From an uncultured Spirochaetaceae bacterium (GTDB taxonomy: Bacteria; Spirochaetota; Spirochaetia; Sphaerochaetales; Sphaerochaetaceae): a DNA stretch of 11,296 bases. The notes below the pieces were generated by a model that worked only from the letters and a program-made list of their open reading frames with translations, was not told where the DNA came from and ran no database searches. Below are positions 1 through 6,045 of the stretch, one piece after another (position 1 is the first letter of the stretch; every line of letters begins with the position of its first letter). The translations under genes and the position numbers were made by a program. The stretch is taken from NCBI GenBank assembly GCA_944389985.1, contig CALXON010000005.1:1-11296 (forward strand), in the 5' to 3' direction.

Positions 1-1120
1 AGTGGAATCCAGCCTCATTCGCTCCTGCGACAAGGTTGTTTGACTCCGCGACGCTGTCATCGACGATGCAGATGAAGTTGCCTTTCGCTCCGATCGGGGA
101 TGCATAGCCCGGAACCATTCCGCATGCTAGGATCTCCTCGTCGTGTGCCGGTCTGATCGAATTTGCTCTTGCCGCATTGGAGAGCTTTGACTCCTCGACC
201 TCATAGTCGCCGCGGACAAGCGCCACGATGAGCTTCTCTTCCTCCTCGCCGTTTCTGTCGTTGATGAATGTTCCGACCATGAATACGCACTTGGCGGTCT
301 TTCTCGGGTCGATCTTCAGGAATTCCGCAAGCGCCTCGATTGTCTTGGCCTCAGGAGTTGCGACCTTCTCGACAGCCTTCATCTCTTCCTTGAGATACTC
401 CTTCTGGAACTTGGCTATCTGTCTGTTCGCAGTGTATCCGCACTTGTCACAGAGTATGATCGTATCCTCGCCGATGGGGGAGAGATACATGTATTCATGG
501 GAGATCTTTCCTCCCATCATTCCGGAGTCCGCCCCTACCGCGATTGACGGCAGTCCGCAGCGTGAGAAGATCCTGAAATATGTTCTGTAATGGTCGCGGT
601 AGACCTTGTCGAGACCTGCTGCATCCCTGTCGAATGAGTATGAGTCCAGCATCGTGAACTCCCTGACCCTGATGAGTCCGGCTCTCGGCCTGGGATCATC
701 CCTCCACTTGGTCTGCATCTGATACACAAGAAGTGGAAGACGCTTGTATGAGTCGATCTCGCCTCTCGCTATGTCGGTGACGGCTTCCTCATGGGTCATG
801 GCGAGGACCATGTCCCTGTTGTTGCGGTCGGAGAATCTTCCCATCTCCTTGTCGATGGAGTAGTACCTTCCTGTCTCCTTCCAGATATCTGCAGGATTGA
901 CGACAGGCATCTGCATCTCCTCTCCGCCGATAGCATTCATCTCTTCGCGGATGATCTGCTGTATTTTCTGTGTCGCCCTGAAACCGAGTGGCAGCAGGGA
1001 GAAGATACCGGCTCCCATCTGCCTTATATATCCAGCTCTCAGAAGGTACTCATATCCCTTGGTGTCGGCACCGTTCGGGGCCTCCCTGAGAGTTCTTGAA
1101 AACATCTTTGACATTCTCAT
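1..1120 (-). CDS. proS: Prolyl-tRNA synthetase, N-terminal 373 codons (runs off left edge)
   Basis: This class II aminoacyl-tRNA synthetase charges tRNA-Pro with proline in the cytosol. The visible part opens with MRMSKMFSRTLREAP, like the usual bacterial ProS N-terminus. It then has the class II core: THEEAVTDIARGEI around H110, and motif 2 with R151 in RAGLIRVREF followed by MLDSYSFD. From about residue 220 it enters the insertion (editing) domain of bacterial-type ProS; there is a CDKC pair at C224/C227, and the last visible residues are NNLVAGANEAGFH. Bacterial ProS is usually about 570-580 residues, so the rest of the insertion domain, motif 3 and the anticodon-binding domain lie outside the window. 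The ATG at 1120 has GGAG nine bases upstream; a second ATG two codons later is possible but less like the family. It is divergent from the transketolase genes. The family assignment is firm. Confidence 0.95.
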   Translation of the reverse strand, partial: MRMSKMFSRTLREAPNGADTKGYEYLLRAGYIRQMGAGIFSLLPLGFRATQKIQQIIREEMNAIGGEEMQMPVVNPADIWKETGRYYSIDKEMGRFSDRNNRDMVLAMTHEEAVTDIARGEIDSYKRLPLLVYQMQTKWRDDPRPRAGLIRVREFTMLDSYSFDRDAAGLDKVYRDHYRTYFRIFSRCGLPSIAVGADSGMMGGKISHEYMYLSPIGEDTIILCDKCGYTANRQIAKFQKEYLKEEMKAVEKVATPEAKTIEALAEFLKIDPRKTAKCVFMVGTFINDRNGEEEEKLIVALVRGDYEVEESKLSNAARANSIRPAHDEEILACGMVPGYASPIGAKGNFICIVDDSVAESNNLVAGANEAGFH

Positions 1121-1142
1121 GGCAAAATTCTCCTACCCGGTC

Positions 1143-1171
1143 ATTATATTCAGCGCCGGGGGATAGGACAA
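1143..1171 (-). promoter_or_regulatory. Proximal proS promoter (sigma70-like)
   Basis: Read on the minus strand, the -35 is TTGTCC (1166-1171, 4 of 6 matches), the spacer is 17 bases and the -10 is a perfect TATAAT (1143-1148). Transcription would start near 1136, giving a leader of about 16 bases that contains the GGAG of proS. Confidence 0.7.
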
Positions 1172-1222
1172 CATGAGAAAATCTTTCTCCGGAAACTGGC
1201 AGAAAACGCCATCCGGGGCGTA

Positions 1223-1250
1223 TATATATCAGGAGGTGACGACAGAGCAA
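1223..1250 (-). promoter_or_regulatory. Possible distal proS promoter
   Basis: On the minus strand, TTGCTC (1245-1250) lies 16 bases upstream of TATATA (1223-1228), within an alternating TA run. A transcript from here would have a leader of about 95 bases. In it, ACGCC and GGCGT could form a 5-bp hairpin followed by TTTTC. The match is weaker than at the proximal promoter. Confidence 0.3.
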
Positions 1251-1272
1251 CAGTTTTCCATCTTATACCCTT

Positions 1273-1301
1273 GAGAGCCCTGAGACCTCAGGGTTCTCTT
1301 T
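1273..1301 (+). terminator. Terminator-like hairpin upstream of the transketolase promoter
   Basis: GAGAGCCCTGA (1273-1283) and TCAGGGTTCTC (1288-1298) form an 11-bp stem with one G-U pair and a GACC loop, followed by TTT then C. The T tract is short and is present only on the plus strand. No plus-strand gene lies upstream within the intergenic region. It may stop stray transcripts, such as antisense RNA across proS, before they reach the transketolase genes, or it may serve another structural role. Confidence 0.4.
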
Positions 1302-1374
1302 CTGACGACAGCATGGAATCCTTCGTGAAAGATGACTGGCAGGTTTCAGACCTCTATAGGTTGCAGGTGAATTA

Positions 1375-1383
1375 TGCTATAAT
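1375..1383 (+). promoter_or_regulatory. Extended -10 promoter of the transketolase genes
   Basis: TGC-TATAAT is a perfect extended -10 (TG at 1375-1376, TATAAT at 1378-1383). There is no good -35 at 17 bases (TATAGG at 1355-1360). The better-looking TTGCAG at 1361-1366 is only 11 bases away, which is too close. The predicted start is near 1390, leaving a leader of about 77 bases before the ATG at 1467. Confidence 0.7.
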
Positions 1384-1389
1384 CAGTCT

Positions 1390-1447
1390 GACTGTCTCTG
1401 GGACAGGGATCTCTTTAAGCCCTGTCTTCATCTGGAAGATGACAGTC
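1390..1447 (+). promoter_or_regulatory. Transketolase mRNA leader with four mutually complementary segments
   Basis: Alternating segments can pair in two ways: GACTGTC (1390-1396), GACAGGG (1402-1408), CCCTGTC (1420-1426) and GACAGTC (1441-1447). In one fold, 2 pairs with 3 (7 bp) inside a 7-bp pairing of 1 with 4. In the other, CTGTC of segment 1 pairs with GACAG of segment 2, while segment 3 pairs with segment 4, extended by CTTC/GAAG across a small bulge. The predicted transcript begins at segment 1. Neither fold clearly covers the AAGGAGG ribosome site at 1455-1461, and no U-run terminator is present. The complementarity is seen directly; a regulatory role is inference. Confidence 0.4.
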
Positions 1448-1466
1448 CGATTTCAAGGAGGCAGCA

Positions 1467-2303
1467 ATGGATGCAGGATTGATAAAGGATCTGAAAGATA
1501 AGGCCTTCGATATCAGATCCAGGACTATCAGAGAGATAGCGTCATTCGGTTCAGGACATATGGGTGGAAGTATGTCCATAGTGGAACTCCTGACATATCT
1601 TTATTACAACGAAATGAATGTGGACCCGGAGAATCCCGGGAAGGATGACAGGGACAGACTTGTCGTCTCCAAGGGCCATTCCGGTCCGGCTGTATATGCG
1701 ACCCTTTCCACAAAAGGATTCTTCCCTGAAAGCTGGCTCGAGACACTGAATCAGGGTGGAACGAGACTTCCTTCACACTGCGATATGACAAAGACTCCTG
1801 GTGTCGATTTCACCGGCGGATCCCTCGGACAGGGTTTCTCGGCCGCTGTAGGTATCGCCCTCGGACAGCGTCTCAAGGGCTATGCAGCCAGGACTTTCAC
1901 CATCATCGGTGATGGAGAGGCCCAGGAAGGACAGATCTATGAGGCTGCTGAGGCTGCAGGAGCATGGAAGCTCTCGAATCTCTTCGGTTTCCTTGATCTC
2001 AACGGACAGCAGCTTGACGGATACACGAAAGACATCATCCCTTCAATGGACATGAAGGCAAGATGGGAGTCATTCGGCTGGGATGTGCATGAGGTCGAGA
2101 ACGGACATGACTTTTCATGTATCGCGGATGCTGTCGAGAAGGCGAAGACAGTGACGGACAAGCCTCACATGTTCATCATGCATACGATCAAGAGCTATGG
2201 ATACATCCCCGGCGAAGGCATCAAGAGCAACCACTCAATGCCTGTGACGAAAGAACAGGCCGAGGCTGCGATCGAAGAGCTCAGGAAGAGGGAGGGAAGA
2301 TAA
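1467..2303 (+). CDS. Transketolase, N-terminal (thiamine diphosphate-binding) subunit of a split enzyme
   Basis: Transketolase moves two-carbon ketol units between sugar phosphates in the non-oxidative pentose phosphate pathway, using thiamine diphosphate (TPP) and a divalent metal. This 278-residue protein covers only the N-terminal TPP domain, the usual size for two-gene transketolases. Visible signatures are SKGHSGPAVYATLSTKGFFP with H71, the FTGGSLGQGFSAAVGIALG stretch, and the TPP/metal motif GDGEAQEGQ at 148-156 ending at N179 in FLDLNGQQLDG. The more common form of that last element is VDNN or VDRN, so LDLN is slightly unusual. The ATG at 1467 has AAGGAGG five bases upstream. The stop overlaps the next start by one base (TAATG), so the two subunits should be made together. 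A split ketolase for another substrate, for example of the apulose or sulfoquinovose type, cannot be excluded from sequence alone. Confidence 0.92.
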   Translation: MDAGLIKDLKDKAFDIRSRTIREIASFGSGHMGGSMSIVELLTYLYYNEMNVDPENPGKDDRDRLVVSKGHSGPAVYATLSTKGFFPESWLETLNQGGTRLPSHCDMTKTPGVDFTGGSLGQGFSAAVGIALGQRLKGYAARTFTIIGDGEAQEGQIYEAAEAAGAWKLSNLFGFLDLNGQQLDGYTKDIIPSMDMKARWESFGWDVHEVENGHDFSCIADAVEKAKTVTDKPHMFIMHTIKSYGYIPGEGIKSNHSMPVTKEQAEAAIEELRKREGR

Positions 2304-3247
2304 TGAAGGACGCACATGTTTATTCCCACTACAGGGATGCAGTCATCGGAGCGGTCATTGATCTCGCCGCAGAGCATAAGGACATAGTCTTCCTTGATGC
2401 TGACCTCTCATCCTGTATCGGATCAACGAATTTCCAGAAGGCATACCCCGACAGATTCTTCAACTGCGGTATAGCAGAGGCGAACATGGTCGGTGTCGCA
2501 GCGGGACTCAGCTCGATGGGCTTCACACCGTTCATCCATACATTCGGATGCTTTGCCTCCCGTCGTGACTATGACCAGCTCTTCATTTCCGTCGGATACA
2601 CCCATCAGACAGTCCATGTCATCGGATCTGATCCCGGAATCACCGCACAGTACAACGGCGGAACACATATGCCGTTTGAGGATATCGCACTTTTCAGGCA
2701 GATACCCGGTTTCACGATCATCGAACCATCCGACGGACAGTCTCTCTACGAGCTGACCCGGCAGGTCTATGCAAGCGGAAAGAGCTCTTACATAAGGACT
2801 CCGAGAAAGGGAATCGAGTTCCGCTATACTCCGGAGGACAAGATCGTTCTTGGAAAGGGTATCGAACTCAGTGACGGGCAGGATGTCGCCATCATCGCAA
2901 CTGGCTCGCTGATGGTCAGCGGTGCAGTCGCTGCTGCGGATGCCCTCAAGGAGAAGGGTATAAATGCGACTGTCATCGATCTCCATACAGTCCGCCCGCT
3001 TGATACGGATCTCATAGAGAAGGTTGCATCACGCACAGGACATATCCTTGTATGTGAGAACGGAAGATACGCAGGCGGTATCGGAGAGATGATCGCCGGA
3101 TACCTTGCAGAGAGGAATCCTGTCAGAATGTCCTTCCTCAATGTCGGGGAGAGATTCGGAGAGGTTGGAAATCTCAAGTATCTTTCAGATACATTCGGTT
3201 TCACAGCGGAGAACATCGCAAGAAAGGCAGAAGCCCTGCTGAAGTAA
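2303..3247 (+). CDS. Transketolase, C-terminal (pyrimidine-binding plus C-terminal domain) subunit
   Basis: This is the partner of the preceding gene; together they make one complete transketolase, with active sites formed between the chains. The 314-residue protein has the pyrimidine-binding domain first: E59 in NCGIAEANMVGVAAGLSS is the glutamate that activates thiamine diphosphate. It continues with FGCFASRRDYDQLFISVGY and the His-containing GGTHMPFEDIALFRQIPG. The C-terminal transketolase domain begins near residue 190 (DVAIIATGSLMVSGA) and includes VIDLHTVRPLD. I chose the ATG at 2303 because GGAGG lies seven bases upstream and translation couples through the TAATG. The same frame stays open upstream to 2117, but that stretch overlaps the partner gene and shows no family sequence. 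A hairpin terminator follows the stop. Confidence 0.93.
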   Translation: MKDAHVYSHYRDAVIGAVIDLAAEHKDIVFLDADLSSCIGSTNFQKAYPDRFFNCGIAEANMVGVAAGLSSMGFTPFIHTFGCFASRRDYDQLFISVGYTHQTVHVIGSDPGITAQYNGGTHMPFEDIALFRQIPGFTIIEPSDGQSLYELTRQVYASGKSSYIRTPRKGIEFRYTPEDKIVLGKGIELSDGQDVAIIATGSLMVSGAVAAADALKEKGINATVIDLHTVRPLDTDLIEKVASRTGHILVCENGRYAGGIGEMIAGYLAERNPVRMSFLNVGERFGEVGNLKYLSDTFGFTAENIARKAEALLK

Positions 3248-3262
3248 GCGCGCACCGGTACG

Positions 3263-3288
3263 GAAGGCGTCTCAGGGCGCCTTCTTTC
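3263..3288 (+). terminator. Terminator of the transketolase operon
   Basis: GAAGGCG (3263-3269) and CGCCTTC (3278-3284) form a perfect 7-bp stem with an 8-base loop, followed by TTT then C, just 15 bases after the stop codon. The T tract is weak, so some read-through is possible; the next hairpin would back it up. Confidence 0.65.
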
Positions 3289-3318
3289 AAAGAAAAGAGA
3301 CCCGGATCCGGGTCTCTT
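3289..3318 (-). terminator. Terminator of argR-pgi, a 24-bp perfect palindrome
   Basis: Positions 3295-3318 are a perfect palindrome: arms AAGAGACCCGGA and TCCGGGTCTCTT, centred on GGATCC. On the minus strand the stem ends in TT and is followed by TTCTTT, a usable U tract, 21 bases past the pgi stop. On the plus strand there is no T run after the stem, so it mainly serves pgi. As a hairpin it needs a few central bases as loop. Confidence 0.8.
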
Positions 3319-3339
3319 GTCGTCTCAGTATGACTTCTT

Positions 3340-4920
3340 TCAGATCAGAAGATCGGCATAAGCCTTGAGAAGGTCATCACCCTCGCAGCCTGCAAGGACT
3401 TTCTTAGCCAGGACCTTTCCGAGCTGTACGCCTTCCTGATCGAATGAGTTGAGGTTCCAGATGAATCCCTGGAACATGACCTTGTTCTCATAGTGGGCGA
3501 GGAGGGCACCGAGAGCTTCCGGTGTGAGCTTGTCGCCGTAGATGAGCGATGACGGTCTGTTTCCATCAAACTCCTTGTTCGGGTTCTCGTCATCCTTGCC
3601 TCTTGCGAATGCCGCGATCTGTGCAGCGAGGTTCGCATTGAGTTTTGTCTGGCTCATCGAGCCTGCTGTCTCGATGTCCTTGCCGTACTGGCATTCCCTG
3701 AATCCGATGAACTGCAGAGGAACGATGTCCGTGCCCTGATGCAGGAGCTGGTAGAAGGAATGCTGTCCGTTTGTTCCGGGTTCTCCGAAGATAACAGGAC
3801 CTGTAGGATAGTCGATCTTCTCACCGTTTCTGTTGACATGCTTTCCGTTCGACTCCATATCGAGCTGCTGGAGATGGGCCGGGAATCTTGAAAGCGCCTG
3901 TGAATACGGGAGGATTGCAGTCGCGGGGTATCCTGCGATGTTTCTCAGATAGAATCCGATGAGCGCATCCATGAGAGCTCCGTTCTTCCTGATATCCTTC
4001 CCGAGTGAGAGACAGTCCTCCTCATGAGCTCCGTCAAGAAGCTTCCTGAATGTGTCATAGCCATATGCGAGTGAGAGTACAACACCTCCTACAGCTGATG
4101 TCGAGGAGTATCTTCCTCCGATGTAGTCATCGATGAAGAAGGATGCGAGCATGGATTCATCTTTCGCAAGCGGAGATGTCTTGGAAGTCACCGCGACCAT
4201 GTGCTTGGAAGGATTGTAGCCCTGAATGCCCATTGATCCCAGAGTCTTCAGCACGAGATCCCTGTTCGTCAGTGTCTCCTGAGTCGTGCCGCTCTTTGAT
4301 ACAAGGATGAAAAGGGTTGTCTCAGGATCGAGATCCGAGATCACGGATGCAGCATCATCAGGGTCGACATTGGAGATGAAACGTCCTTCAAGGGTCTTCA
4401 CTCCAGAGCCTTCCGCCCAGCCCTTGAGCGCGAGATAGAGTGCTCTGGGACCGAGATCCGAGCCGCCTATTCCGATCTGGCAGACAGTCGTGAATGCCTT
4501 GCCAGTGGATCCCTTGATCTCTCCGTTCCTGACCTTCTCAGAGAAGTCCTTTATGGATGCAAGCACGTCCTTGTAGAACTGATCCTTGTCCTCTCCGTCG
4601 GCAGCCACCTCAGCTCCCAGGACATTGCCTCTTGTCAGATGATGGAGCACCAGTCTCTTCTCTCCTGTGTTCATGACTTTTCCTGAGAGTATTTCCTTGT
4701 ATTTGTCTATCAGCTGTGCTTCATCTGAGAGAGCCTGAAGCCCTGACAGGATGTTTTCACTGACAGGCATCGCAGCCCAGTTATACTTCAGACCTCCGCC
4801 TAAAGCTATCGATGAGTTCTTCACACGGTCTGCCGTAAGCAGATCCTTCACATTTTCCTTTTTTTCCTTTTTCAGCATCGAGAAGCTCTTCAGCTTTCCG
4901 AGATCGCTGTATGTAATCAT
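3340..4920 (-). CDS. pgi: Glucose-6-phosphate isomerase
   Basis: This cytosolic enzyme interconverts glucose 6-phosphate and fructose 6-phosphate in glycolysis and gluconeogenesis. At 526 residues it is full length. The substrate-phosphate region IGIGGSDLGP is at 149-158, VSKSGTTQET follows near 205-215, and GRYSSTSAVG at 269-278 fits PROSITE phosphoglucose isomerase signature 1. E380 lies in GEPGTNGQHSFYQL, H387 is in the same motif, H394 is in HQG, and FIWNLNSFDQEGVQLGK ends at the conserved lysine K502 (signature 2). It is the second gene of an argR-pgi operon: its ATG at 4920 overlaps the argR stop (ATGA), and GGAGG sits seven bases upstream inside argR. It would therefore be co-transcribed with argR and end at the palindromic hairpin. 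I am sure of the identity. Confidence 0.97.
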   Translation of the reverse strand: MITYSDLGKLKSFSMLKKEKKENVKDLLTADRVKNSSIALGGGLKYNWAAMPVSENILSGLQALSDEAQLIDKYKEILSGKVMNTGEKRLVLHHLTRGNVLGAEVAADGEDKDQFYKDVLASIKDFSEKVRNGEIKGSTGKAFTTVCQIGIGGSDLGPRALYLALKGWAEGSGVKTLEGRFISNVDPDDAASVISDLDPETTLFILVSKSGTTQETLTNRDLVLKTLGSMGIQGYNPSKHMVAVTSKTSPLAKDESMLASFFIDDYIGGRYSSTSAVGGVVLSLAYGYDTFRKLLDGAHEEDCLSLGKDIRKNGALMDALIGFYLRNIAGYPATAILPYSQALSRFPAHLQQLDMESNGKHVNRNGEKIDYPTGPVIFGEPGTNGQHSFYQLLHQGTDIVPLQFIGFRECQYGKDIETAGSMSQTKLNANLAAQIAAFARGKDDENPNKEFDGNRPSSLIYGDKLTPEALGALLAHYENKVMFQGFIWNLNSFDQEGVQLGKVLAKKVLAGCEGDDLLKAYADLLI

Positions 4921-5387
4921 TCCTTTACCTCCGGAATTCTTGAATTGAAACTTTCAAGAAGGTCCTCTTTTGTCATTCCTTCCCTGAGTATGACGAAGAT
5001 CGTGTCATCGCCGGCTACTGTTCCAAGTATCTCCGGGAGCGCAAGCACATCAAGAGCGAAACCGACGCTGTTCGCGTGTCCCGGTCTTGTCTTGATGACA
5101 CCGAAGTTTCCGGAGAACTCAATTGAGATTATACCTCTTCTCACATCCTGGATGTAGCTTTTCTCCGATTCACTTACGAGATCGCTTTCAGGAAGGGTGT
5201 AGTAGTAGCCTGACCATCCGTCGGATATCTTTCCGACCTTCAGCATCTTCAGATCTCTTGAGAGTGTGGCCTGTGTTACGTTGTATCCTTCTTTCTTGAG
5301 GAGATCCAGGAGCATATCCTGATTGTCTATCCTGTTGTTGCGTATCAGCTCCTTGACGACAGAGAGCCGGTTATGACGTTCTTTCAT
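4917..5387 (-). CDS. argR: Arginine repressor ArgR
   Basis: ArgR is a hexameric DNA-binding protein that senses L-arginine and controls arginine synthesis or breakdown genes. The 156-residue length is typical. The N-terminal winged helix-turn-helix carries TQATLSRDLKML at 38-49, almost the textbook TQATxSRDI motif. The C-terminal oligomerisation and arginine-binding domain has KTRPGHANSVG at 99-109 and GTVAGDDTIFVILR with GDDT at 126-129, whose aspartates bind arginine. I chose the ATG at 5387, with GGAGG four bases upstream; the frame is open to 5426, but those 13 codons would cover the predicted operator. No arginine gene is in the window. Its only operon partner is pgi, which suggests either regulation in trans or control of pgi through autoregulation. 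Confidence 0.95.
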   Translation of the reverse strand: MKERHNRLSVVKELIRNNRIDNQDMLLDLLKKEGYNVTQATLSRDLKMLKVGKISDGWSGYYYTLPESDLVSESEKSYIQDVRRGIISIEFSGNFGVIKTRPGHANSVGFALDVLALPEILGTVAGDDTIFVILREGMTKEDLLESFNSRIPEVKE

Positions 5388-5398
5388 TGGTCCTCCAG

Positions 5399-5428
5399 AA
5401 TGCATACTTATGCAATTCTTATGCAATT
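5399..5428. promoter_or_regulatory. Probable ArgR operator (ARG-box-like TGCA half-site cluster)
   Basis: TGCATA-CT-TATGCA (5401-5414) is a perfect inverted repeat, equal to TGCAT-N4-ATGCA, which is the layout of known ARG boxes. The 10-bp TTATGCAATT occurs twice, at 5408-5417 and 5419-5428. TGCA cores start at 5401, 5411 and 5422, about one helical turn apart, and a fourth starts at 5450 in the argR -35. The cluster lies at and just after the predicted argR start of transcription, so bound ArgR should block its own promoter. Binding is inferred. Confidence 0.6.
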
Positions 5429-5454
5429 TTACCGTGAAGATGGAAGTGATGCAA
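5426..5454 (-). promoter_or_regulatory. argR-pgi promoter
   Basis: On the minus strand, TTGCAT (5449-5454) is separated by 17 bases from TAAAAT (5426-5431, 5 of 6 matches). The predicted start is near 5419, inside the TGCA half-site cluster. The leader before the argR ATG is about 32 bases. Confidence 0.6.
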
Positions 5455-5455
5455 C

Positions 5456-5464
5456 TGTGATAAT
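5456..5464 (+). promoter_or_regulatory. lemA operon promoter (extended -10)
   Basis: TG-T-GATAAT is an extended -10 (GATAAT at 5459-5464, 5 of 6 matches). No good -35 is visible 17-18 bases upstream. It lies back to back with the argR promoter: the argR -35 ends at 5454. The half-site cluster lies 28-60 bases upstream of this -10. Confidence 0.5.
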
Positions 5465-5493
5465 ATGCTATCGTCTAGACATAGGAGGTTTCC

Positions 5494-6045
5494 ATGACGG
5501 CTTTCTACATCATACTCGCTGTACTTCTCATCATCATTCTCTGGGGTGTCACAGCATACAACAGTCTTGTCAGACTCAGGAACAAGGCGGATGAGGCCGA
5601 GGCCGGAGTCGATGCCCATTTGAAACAGCGCTATGACCTTGTCCCGAACCTTGTCGAGACAGTCAGAGGATATGCTTCCCATGAGAAGAGCACTCTCGAT
5701 GCGGTTATTGAAGCAAGGAACAGAGCCGGAATGGCAGGATCCCTCAAGGACAGGGCAGATGCTGAGGCAGGTCTTTCCGGAGCACTTACGAAGCTCTTCG
5801 CCCTTGCGGAGAACTATCCTGATCTCAAGGCGAACCAGAACTTCATCAGTCTGCAGAATGAGCTTTCCGGAATAGAGGAGGGAATACTCAATTCCAGAAA
5901 GTACTACAACGCTGTCGCCCGTGAGCTCAATGACAGGATCATGATGTTCCCGTCTTCCCTTATCGCATCGGTCTTCCATTTCGGGAAGAGGGATTATATT
6001 GAAGCGGATGATGCTGAGAGGACAAGGGTGGATGTCAGGTTCTAG
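5494..6045 (+). CDS. lemA: LemA family membrane protein
   Basis: LemA proteins have one N-terminal membrane anchor and a helical-bundle domain; their biochemical role is not established. This 183-residue protein has the expected build. A hydrophobic segment at about 3-22 is followed by the family core YNSLVRLRNKADEAEAGVDA, LKQRYDLVPNLVETVRGYA and HEKSTLDAVIEARNRAG. A second conserved block has NYPDLKANQNF and LSGIEEGILNSRKYYN. The C-terminal part with FPSSLIAS is also typical. The ATG at 5494 has AGGAGG five bases upstream. It heads a run of four genes in which each overlaps the next; lemA beside a DUF2207 gene is a common pairing in bacteria. Identity is secure at family level, function is not. 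Confidence 0.93.
   Translation: MTAFYIILAVLLIIILWGVTAYNSLVRLRNKADEAEAGVDAHLKQRYDLVPNLVETVRGYASHEKSTLDAVIEARNRAGMAGSLKDRADAEAGLSGALTKLFALAENYPDLKANQNFISLQNELSGIEEGILNSRKYYNAVARELNDRIMMFPSSLIASVFHFGKRDYIEADDAERTRVDVRF

Larger units (their letters stand above)
1121..1466. other. Divergent intergenic region between proS and the split transketolase genes
   Basis: These 346 bases hold no convincing gene. From left to right there are two candidate proS promoters on the minus strand, a small GAGAAA/TTTCTC palindrome at 1175-1189, and a perfect anti-16S-like AGGAGGTGA at 1231-1239 with no start codon at a usable distance. A 11-bp-stem hairpin at 1273-1298, the transketolase promoter at 1375-1383 and its folded leader at 1390-1447 follow. 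An ORF opening with TTG at 1271 runs through the leader into the transketolase start; it shows no family resemblance and I do not accept it. Confidence 0.7.

Noticed and set aside
1231..1239. AGGAGGTGA as the ribosome site of a small gene
   Set aside because: No ATG, GTG or TTG lies within a usable distance downstream, so no small gene can be supported.
1121..1270. T-box leader for proS
   Set aside because: No T-box consensus (GGTGGTACCGCG-like) or specifier/antiterminator arrangement is present on the minus strand, and the proximal promoter leaves only about 16 bases of leader.
1271..1501. Small plus-strand ORF across the transketolase leader
   Set aside because: It starts with TTG inside the hairpin, has no ribosome site, crosses the extended -10 promoter, and overlaps the start of the transketolase gene.
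2117..2302. Upstream extension of the transketolase C-subunit frame
   Set aside because: It overlaps the N-subunit gene in another frame, encodes no transketolase sequence, and a good ribosome site and TAATG coupling support the ATG at 2303.
2423..2986. 187-codon minus-strand ORF
   Set aside because: It is antisense to the transketolase C-subunit, has no family resemblance and no operon context; it reflects the codon bias of the sense gene.
5388..5426. Thirteen-codon N-terminal extension of ArgR
   Set aside because: The conserved family start is the MKERHNRL stretch with GGAGG just upstream; the extension covers the predicted operator and transcription start.
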